This document shows, one piece after another, positions 59,142 through 64,000 of a DNA stretch of 64,000 bases. How positions within the stretch are numbered: position 1 is the first letter of the stretch; each line of letters opens with the position of its first letter. A program made the translations under genes and the position numbers. Source of the stretch: VAYN01 sp963702075. Its GTDB lineage: Bacteria > Actinomycetota > Thermoleophilia > Solirubrobacterales > 70-9. Below the pieces are notes generated by a model. It was not told the origin of the DNA. It worked only from the letters and a program-made list of their open reading frames with translations, and did not search any database. The DNA is taken from the NCBI GenBank assembly GCA_963702075.1, contig OY969703.1:1116001-1180000 (forward strand), given 5' to 3'.

Positions 59142-59615
59142 ATGGCGACCGAGGTTGAGGGAATCGAGGGGATGAAGGCGCTGGTCGGCCAGGAGGTCGG
59201 CCCCAGCGAGTGGCGCGCGATCACCCAGGCCGACATCGACGCCTTCGCCGAGCTCTCCGGCGACCACCAGTGGATCCACGTCGATCCCGAGCGGGCGAAG
59301 ACCGAGAGCCCCTACGGCACCACGATCGCCCACGGCAACCTCACCCTCGCCACCGTCGACGGCTTCCGCGGCGAGCTGATCTCCTCCACCGGCTTTGCCC
59401 TCGGCGTCAACTACGGCTGGAACAAGATCCGCTTTCCAGCTCCGGTCCCGGTCGACTCGCGCATCCGCGCCAAGGCCGAGGTCGTCACGGTCGAGGAGAA
59501 GGGCGGCGGCTGGTACGAGGTCGTCACCCGCTTCACCCTCGAGGTCGAGGGCGGCGAGAAGCCGTGCTTCGTCGGCGACTCGGTGACGCGCGTGATGGTC
59601 GCCCCGCCCGCCTGA
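59142..59615 (+). CDS. MaoC-like (R)-specific enoyl-CoA hydratase
   Basis: A 157-residue hotdog-fold protein with the MaoC/PhaJ active-site stretch DIDAFAELSGDHQWIHVDPERAKTESPYGTTIAHGNLTLATV (catalytic Asp and His). It hydrates trans-2-enoyl-CoA to (R)-3-hydroxyacyl-CoA, or a related thioester. It stands as a single gene before convergent uppP. Confidence 0.92.
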   Translation: MATEVEGIEGMKALVGQEVGPSEWRAITQADIDAFAELSGDHQWIHVDPERAKTESPYGTTIAHGNLTLATVDGFRGELISSTGFALGVNYGWNKIRFPAPVPVDSRIRAKAEVVTVEEKGGGWYEVVTRFTLEVEGGEKPCFVGDSVTRVMVAPPA

Positions 59616-59627
59616 CCTGCTCGAAGC

Positions 59628-60608
59628 TCAGGCGAAGTGCACGAAGCTGACGCCGCCGGCGATCAGGCAGTAGATCGCGAACGGCTTCAGGGTGTGGGTT
59701 TCGAAATAGCGGACGAGGTAGCGGACCGAGATGTAAGCGGCGATGCCGCAGACGACGAAACCGACCGCGACCTGGCCGTGAATGTGTTCGCCGGCGCTGC
59801 CGAAGAGGGTGGGGACCTTCAGCACCCCGGCGGCGAGGATCACCGGCGTCGCCAGCAGGAAGGCGAAGCGGGCGGCGTCCTCGTGCGAGAGACCGCGCCA
59901 GAGCCCGCCGACCATGGTCACGCCGGAGCGGCTGATCCCGGCCAGCAGGGCAAGGATTTGGAGGCTGCCGATCAGCAGTCCGTCGAGGTAGGGGATGCCG
60001 GAGATGCGGACGTCGGAGGCGCGCGCGGCGGCGATGTCCTCGGCAGTGCGACTGCCGCCATGGGCGGCGGCGGGGACCGCAAGCTCGTCGCCATGCGCTG
60101 AAGGCAGGCCGCCGGGATCCTCCTCCGTCTGCCGTCGCAGTCGCTCCCCCGCCAGCAGGATCAGCCCGTTGACGAAGAGGAGGGCGCTGGCGGCGACCGG
60201 CTTGGCGAAGATCGTCCGGAAGACGTGCTCGAGGCCGAGGCCGACGATTCCCACCGGGATCGTCGCGATGATGATCAGCCAGGCGAGGCGCTCGTCGGCA
60301 TCCTCGGCGCTGAAGGCCCGCGTCGAGAGGATGCGGCGGGCGCTGCGGAAGAAGCCGCGGACGATCCGCACCCAATCGGCGCGGAAGAAGAACAGCAGCG
60401 CCAGGGCGGTTGCGACGTGCAGGGCGACGATGAAGGCGAGGTAGAAGGAAGCCTCGCTGTTCGACGCCGAGGACTGGGTGACCAGCGTCTCCCAGGAGCC
60501 GCCGATCCAGGCGGGGACCAGGACCGAGTGGCCGAGGCTGGAGACGGGAAAGAGCTCGGTGACCCCCTGCACGAGGGCGATCACTATTGCCTGCAGGTAA
60601 GTGAGCAT
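59628..60608 (-). CDS. uppP: Undecaprenyl-diphosphatase
   Basis: A 326-residue BacA/UppP membrane enzyme that recycles undecaprenyl pyrophosphate for cell-wall synthesis; it also gives bacitracin tolerance. Motifs: ALVQGVTELFPVSSLGHSVLVP (E..PVSS.GH), then GISRSGVTMVGGLWRGLSHEDAARFAFLLATPVI with the catalytic Ser/Arg. Several membrane segments. It is longer than the ~270-residue norm because of a polar insertion (about residues 155-200, RRQTEEDPGGLPSAHGDE...). Confidence 0.95.
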   Translation of the reverse strand: MLTYLQAIVIALVQGVTELFPVSSLGHSVLVPAWIGGSWETLVTQSSASNSEASFYLAFIVALHVATALALLFFFRADWVRIVRGFFRSARRILSTRAFSAEDADERLAWLIIIATIPVGIVGLGLEHVFRTIFAKPVAASALLFVNGLILLAGERLRRQTEEDPGGLPSAHGDELAVPAAAHGGSRTAEDIAAARASDVRISGIPYLDGLLIGSLQILALLAGISRSGVTMVGGLWRGLSHEDAARFAFLLATPVILAAGVLKVPTLFGSAGEHIHGQVAVGFVVCGIAAYISVRYLVRYFETHTLKPFAIYCLIAGGVSFVHFA

Positions 60609-60673
60609 CGAAGGGCTTTCGGGGTGGTGGTTGCCGGGCGGACCGAGGCGTCTCCCCTTGCCTCCTCATAGAC

Positions 60674-61276
60674 CTAAACGTCAGGTCGGGGCGATTCTTT
60701 CATGGACCTGCGCCACCGCCGTCCCAGCTCGCGCAGCATCGGCGGGTAGACGACGATGTGCCGGAACGGCTTGATCGCCGCCAGGTAGGCGCTGCCGAAA
60801 AGGCCGTTCGGCTGCACGTAGACAGACATCTGCCCGCGGTAGCGGCCCTGCCCGTCCGGCACCCAGGAGAGGTGCATGACTCCGTGGACGGTCTTGTTGA
60901 CAACCTCCGCCGCCCACTCGTCCTCGAGCATGTAGACCGGCGTGAAGGGCAGCGCCTCGAACGTGGGTCCAGGGGAACTGTGGCGCAGGTCCTCCGGAAG
61001 CCGGTCACGGAGCGTCTGCCAATCCGGCAGCTCGTCCTCGTCCACGTCATCCCAGCCGAAGTTTTCACCCAGCTTCCAGCGGATCGCCCAGAGAGCGCGG
61101 CTGGGGCGGGAGGGACTTTCCGCAGTGCTGGCAGAAGCGAAGATCTCGACCAGCCGCGGGAAGTCGTCGGGACCGCCGGGAGTCGGCAGCGCCCAGACGT
61201 CGAGGAGTTGGAAGTCCTGGACCAGCTCATGGATCCGCCAGGGCCGGGAGGTCTGCTCGGAGTTCGGGAGCTTCAT
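60674..61276 (-). CDS. DUF2867 family protein
   Basis: A 200-residue protein matching DUF2867 (PF11066): SRALWAIRWKLGENFGW, FTPVYMLEDEWAAEVVNKTVHGVMHLSWV, YRGQMSVYVQPNGLFGSAYLAAIKPFRHIVVYPPMLRELGRRW. The ATG at 61276 has a GGAGG site 6 nt upstream; longer frames upstream are not supported. It is divergent from a TetR regulator with an operator-like palindrome between. The function of this family, often fused to NAD(P)-binding domains, is unknown. Confidence 0.88.
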   Translation of the reverse strand: MKLPNSEQTSRPWRIHELVQDFQLLDVWALPTPGGPDDFPRLVEIFASASTAESPSRPSRALWAIRWKLGENFGWDDVDEDELPDWQTLRDRLPEDLRHSSPGPTFEALPFTPVYMLEDEWAAEVVNKTVHGVMHLSWVPDGQGRYRGQMSVYVQPNGLFGSAYLAAIKPFRHIVVYPPMLRELGRRWRRSMKESPRPDV

Positions 61277-61290
61277 GGCGTTCCTCCGTT

Positions 61291-61308
61291 CCATACAGAA
61301 GTGTATGG
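61291..61308. promoter_or_regulatory. TetR-type operator palindrome
   Basis: CCATACA-GAAG-TGTATGG is a perfect 7-bp inverted repeat with a 4-bp spacer. It lies 14 nt before the DUF2867 ATG and 61 nt before the TetR start. The layout is the usual one for a TetR repressor controlling a divergent target and itself. Confidence 0.7.
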
Positions 61309-61369
61309 ATGAGAGGCTAGACTTCCTCCGGGGCAATGTCAATCCGAGTTCGAAAGGAACATTTCTGAG

Positions 61370-61939
61370 ATGCCGCCATCGGCGCGAACCCCGCGCACCA
61401 GGTGGGTCGAAGAGGGCCTGCGCGCCCTTGCTGCCGGTGGGCCGGATGCGGTTCGAATCGACTCCCTTGCGAAGACCCTCGGGGTGACCCGGGGGGGCTT
61501 CTATTGGCACTTCGAGGACCGCGCCGCGCTCCTGGAGGAGATGCTGGACGAGTGGGAGCGGATCAGCGTCGACGAGGCGATCGAGCAGGTCGAGGGGAAG
61601 CCTGGCGATGCGCAGGAGAAGCTGCGGCGCCTTTTCGCCCTCGCAGCGGGCAGCCGGGAGCTGCTGAAGATCGACCTCGCGGTCCGCGACTGGGCTCGTC
61701 GCGACAAGGCTGTCGCCCGGCGCCTGCGTCGCGTAGACAACCGCCGCATGGAGTACATGCGCTCCCTCTTCGGCGAACTCTGCGCCGACGAGGACGAGGT
61801 CGAGGTCCGCTGCCTATTCGCCTTCTCACTCTTCGTCGGCAGTCACTTCACGAAGGCCGACCACGGCTCTCGCAGCCGCCGCGAAGTGCTGGAGATGGCG
61901 CTGGAGCACCTCACGTCTCCGACTTCCACCCCGCTATAG
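61370..61939 (+). CDS. TetR-family transcriptional regulator
   Basis: A 189-residue regulator. The N-terminal helix-turn-helix is ALAAGGPDAVRIDSLAKTLGVTRGGFYWHFEDRAALLEEML (residues about 18-58). The C-terminal helical ligand/dimerisation domain is Leu/Arg-rich (LAVRDWARRDKAVARRLRRVDNRRMEYMRSLF). It probably represses the divergent DUF2867 gene through the palindrome at 61291-61308. The inducer is unknown. Confidence 0.93.
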   Translation: MPPSARTPRTRWVEEGLRALAAGGPDAVRIDSLAKTLGVTRGGFYWHFEDRAALLEEMLDEWERISVDEAIEQVEGKPGDAQEKLRRLFALAAGSRELLKIDLAVRDWARRDKAVARRLRRVDNRRMEYMRSLFGELCADEDEVEVRCLFAFSLFVGSHFTKADHGSRSRREVLEMALEHLTSPTSTPL

Positions 61940-61974
61940 CGAGGCGAAAGTCGGAAGCGCGAAGCGGTGGGGCG

Positions 61975-62460
61975 CTACTTGACGGTCAGAGTGCCTTCCA
62001 TGCCCGCCTGGCGGTGGCCCGGGATCGAGCAGAAGTAGGTGTAGGTGCCCGGCTTCAGTTCGACTTCGGCGGAGTCGGAGCCTTCTTGGGTCACTTCGGT
62101 GCCGCCGACTTCTTCGCCGCTTGCGTCTTCGATTTTGACGTCGTGGGGGACCGGCGATTCGTTGGTGAATTCAATCGTGTCCTTGCCCGCCTTAGCGGTG
62201 ATGTTGTCGCTCGTGAAAGCGAGGTTGCCGCTGGGGTCGGCTTCGACTGCGATGGTGGCGCCGGAGCCGCCTTCGGCTTCCTTTTCGACTTCTTCGGCCT
62301 TGCCTTCGGCTTCTTCGCCGGCTTCTTCGGCCTTTTCTTCGGCTTCCTGGGCGACGCCGGCTGCGCCGGTTTCTTCGCTGGTCGAGCTGCCGCCACCGCC
62401 ACAGGCGACCAGGGCAACCGCCGCGAGGAGCAGGGCAAACAGGGCAATGAGCTTCTTCAT
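61975..62460 (-). CDS. Cupredoxin (plastocyanin/azurin-like) lipoprotein
   Basis: A 161-residue lipoprotein. Signal with lipobox AVALVACGGG, a charged helical stalk (AQEAEEKAEEAGEEAEGK), then a cupredoxin fold (about residues 70-161). Type-1 copper ligands are visible: His in SPVPHDVKI, Cys in YFCSIPGH, the His of PGH and Met in QAGMEGTL. The ATG at 62460 has an AAAGGAA site. It probably carries electrons outside the membrane, for example to a terminal oxidase or copper enzyme. Confidence 0.9.
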   Translation of the reverse strand: MKKLIALFALLLAAVALVACGGGGSSTSEETGAAGVAQEAEEKAEEAGEEAEGKAEEVEKEAEGGSGATIAVEADPSGNLAFTSDNITAKAGKDTIEFTNESPVPHDVKIEDASGEEVGGTEVTQEGSDSAEVELKPGTYTYFCSIPGHRQAGMEGTLTVK

Positions 62461-62530
62461 CAGGTTCCTTTCCCGCTTCAGGACTGGGCCACGGACTCTA
62501 GTGGCGGTACGTAAAGGATCGCTACCCCGT

Positions 62531-63355
62531 TCAGCGACCGTGGAACTCGGGCGTGCCGCCGCTGAAGAAAGTCTCGACACCCTGGCGCAGATCCTCGGTC
62601 GCCATCGAGTCGGCGATTCCGTGGCGCTCGAGCTGCAGGTGGTCGTTGATGCTGTTCTCGATGCTGACCCCGACCAGCTTCTTCGCCATGCGCACGTAGT
62701 GGGGCGCCTTCTTCGCCAGCTCCCCGGCCTTTGCCCGCGCGGTCTCCATCAGTTCGTCGGGTCCGACAACCTCGCTGACGAGCCCGAGCTCCCGTGCCGC
62801 CTCGGCCTTCAGGTTCGGGTCTTCGAGCAGCAGTTCCAGCGCCTTGCTCGGCCCGACGACGCGCGGCAGGAAGTAGGTCATGCCGCCGTCCGGGGAGGCG
62901 CCGATCCGGCCGTAGGCGGGGGCGAAGAAGGCGGTGCTGGAGGCGATCCGGAAGTCGCAGGCGAGCGCCAACGAGAAGCCGGCCCCGGCTGCCGGTCCGT
63001 TGATCGCGCCGATCACGGGATAGGGGACCCGCCGCAAGTCGATGATCGCCTGGTGCAGGACCTCGGCGCCGCGCCGGACGTCGCTCGGCAGGTCGATCTC
63101 GCCCGATTCGACCCCTTTGCGGAACCAGGTGACGTCGCCGCCGGCGCAGAACGCCTGCCCGGAGCCGGTGACGATCAGGCCCCGCAGCGGCGCCCGGTCG
63201 GCGAGCCAGGCGAAGGCGACCGTCATCTCGCCGATCATTTCCGGGCTCATCGCGTTGAAGGCGTCGGGTCGGTCGAGGGTCAGGGTCCCGATCTCGCCGT
63301 CGATCTCGATCCGCATCGTGTTCAGCTGCGGCGGGTTGACGGTCTCGGTGCTCAT
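62531..63355 (-). CDS. Enoyl-CoA hydratase/isomerase family protein
   Basis: A 274-residue crotonase-fold enzyme. Seen: LTLDRPDAFNAMSPEMIGEM, the oxyanion-hole sites GSGQAFCAGGDVTWF and NGPAAGAGFSLALACDFRIASS, ASPDGGMTYFLPRVVG and a C-terminal FFSGGTPEF. The second oxyanion/catalytic loop has Asp in SPDGG where classic hydratase has Glu, so isomerase activity is possible. ATG 63355 has an AGGAG site; longer upstream frames are antisense to uvrC. Confidence 0.9.
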   Translation of the reverse strand: MSTETVNPPQLNTMRIEIDGEIGTLTLDRPDAFNAMSPEMIGEMTVAFAWLADRAPLRGLIVTGSGQAFCAGGDVTWFRKGVESGEIDLPSDVRRGAEVLHQAIIDLRRVPYPVIGAINGPAAGAGFSLALACDFRIASSTAFFAPAYGRIGASPDGGMTYFLPRVVGPSKALELLLEDPNLKAEAARELGLVSEVVGPDELMETARAKAGELAKKAPHYVRMAKKLVGVSIENSINDHLQLERHGIADSMATEDLRQGVETFFSGGTPEFHGR

Positions 63356-63421
63356 GGGTCTCCTGGTTCTGTTGGTCGCGTGGGGGTTTGGCCGGGTGGC
63401 CAGCAGCCTACCCTTAGATCG

Positions 63422-64000
63422 ATGGCGAAAGGCAACGGCAAAGCGAGGGAAGAGGGCGCGCTCAGCCGCGCCGAGCGGATCGCCCAGCAGCGCAAGGAGC
63501 TGCCCGACCAGCCCGGCGTCTACCTCTTCTACGACCGCGACGGCGAGCTGCTCTATGTCGGCAAGGCGCGCTCGATTCGCAAACGCATCTCCTCGCACTT
63601 CTCCGGTGGCAACACCCGCCTCACCTCGCGCATCGACCGGATCGAAAGCCTCGTCACCGCCAACGAGGCGGAGGCGCTGCTGACCGAGCAGAGCTTCGTC
63701 AAGCGCCACCGGCCGCGCTTCAACATCCGCCTTCGCGACGACAAGTCCTACCCCTACGTCGCCGTCAGCCTCGACGAGGACTACCCGCGCGTCTACTTCA
63801 CCCGCGAGAAGCACCGCTCGGGTCGCGCCTACTTCGGCCCCTTCTCCAGCGCCAAGCGGGTGCGCGAGACGCTCGACCTGCTCGGCAAGCTCTTCCAGTT
63901 CCGCACCTGCGAGGGTCACGAGCCCGGTCGCCGCTCCGGCAGCCCCTGCCTCGACTACTACATCAAGCGCTGCGGGGCGCCCTGCGTCGATTACATCTCC
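63422..64000 (+). CDS. uvrC: Excinuclease ABC subunit C (3' end outside window)
   Basis: The first 193 codons of UvrC, which makes both incisions in nucleotide-excision repair. Seen: the GIY-YIG domain PGVYLFYDRDGELLYVGKA...RKRI, then TANEAEALLTEQSFVKRHRPRFNIRLRDDKSYPY, RAYFGPFSSAKRVRETLDLLGKLFQFRTC and the start of the cysteine-containing CLDYYIKRCGAPC. ATG 63422; the frame is open to the window edge. It is divergent from the enoyl-CoA hydratase gene. Confidence 0.97.
   Translation, partial: MAKGNGKAREEGALSRAERIAQQRKELPDQPGVYLFYDRDGELLYVGKARSIRKRISSHFSGGNTRLTSRIDRIESLVTANEAEALLTEQSFVKRHRPRFNIRLRDDKSYPYVAVSLDEDYPRVYFTREKHRSGRAYFGPFSSAKRVRETLDLLGKLFQFRTCEGHEPGRRSGSPCLDYYIKRCGAPCVDYIS

Overview
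The window is a high-GC chromosomal segment of an actinobacterium. The order prfB - ftsE - ftsX - (ctpA, rnr) - smpB is a known actinobacterial synteny. Together with two Pst systems, GTG/TTG starts and many alanine/glutamate-rich proteins it suggests the class Thermoleophilia (Solirubrobacterales-like). That placement is inference, because no rRNA or marker comparison was possible. The window is cut inside secA at the left edge and inside uvrC at the right edge. I saw no tRNA, rRNA, CRISPR array or insertion sequence.

Region 1-16.5 kb is housekeeping: secA (partial), prfB with a programmed +1 frameshift, an esterase, an ogt/ECF-sigma pair, nadC and nadA on either side of mutM, a UspA-like protein, and the tightly packed ftsE-ftsX-ctpA-rnr-smpB operon. 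Region 16.5-27 kb holds a membrane-anchored helix-hairpin-helix protein, a dihydrolipoamide-dehydrogenase-like flavoprotein, the ssrA tmRNA, small XRE and HNH genes, an ABC-F ATPase, a cytochrome P450, purU and a methyltransferase. SmpB, RNase R, RF2 and tmRNA all lie within 16 kb, so much of the ribosome-rescue machinery is clustered.

Region 27-50 kb is a phosphate island. It has two PhoB-like winged-helix regulators, pstSCAB-phoU-ppx, a zinc-ribbon membrane phosphatase with two further zinc-ribbon proteins, a second Pst system (pstC2A2B2 divergent from pstS2), a PHP-glycosyltransferase fusion, ppk, and a PhoU-divergent/PiT low-affinity transporter. Five intergenic or near-intergenic sites carry 11-bp direct repeats that look like PHO boxes, so the island is probably one PhoP/PhoB regulon joining phosphate uptake, polyphosphate synthesis and breakdown, and phosphate scavenging.

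Region 50-64 kb has TadE/TadG-type pilus genes, including a TadG-like/VanY/SLT fusion, then a toxin gene with a broken antitoxin. Next comes a lower-GC 1.65-kb island flanked by 132-bp direct repeats and carrying an Ltp-family lipoprotein. It is followed by a cyclic-nucleotide-binding thioredoxin-reductase-like protein divergent from a CpdA-like phosphodiesterase, and then cupin, MaoC, uppP, a TetR/DUF2867 pair, a cupredoxin lipoprotein, an enoyl-CoA hydratase and uvrC (partial).

The least explained signals are two families of structured repeats, both mostly placed just after stop codons in the orientation of the upstream gene. One is a ~345-bp two-hairpin element (two copies) whose stems differ by compensated base changes. 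The other is a ~65-bp hairpin (four copies) with an invariant 13-nt loop and different but fully complementary stems.
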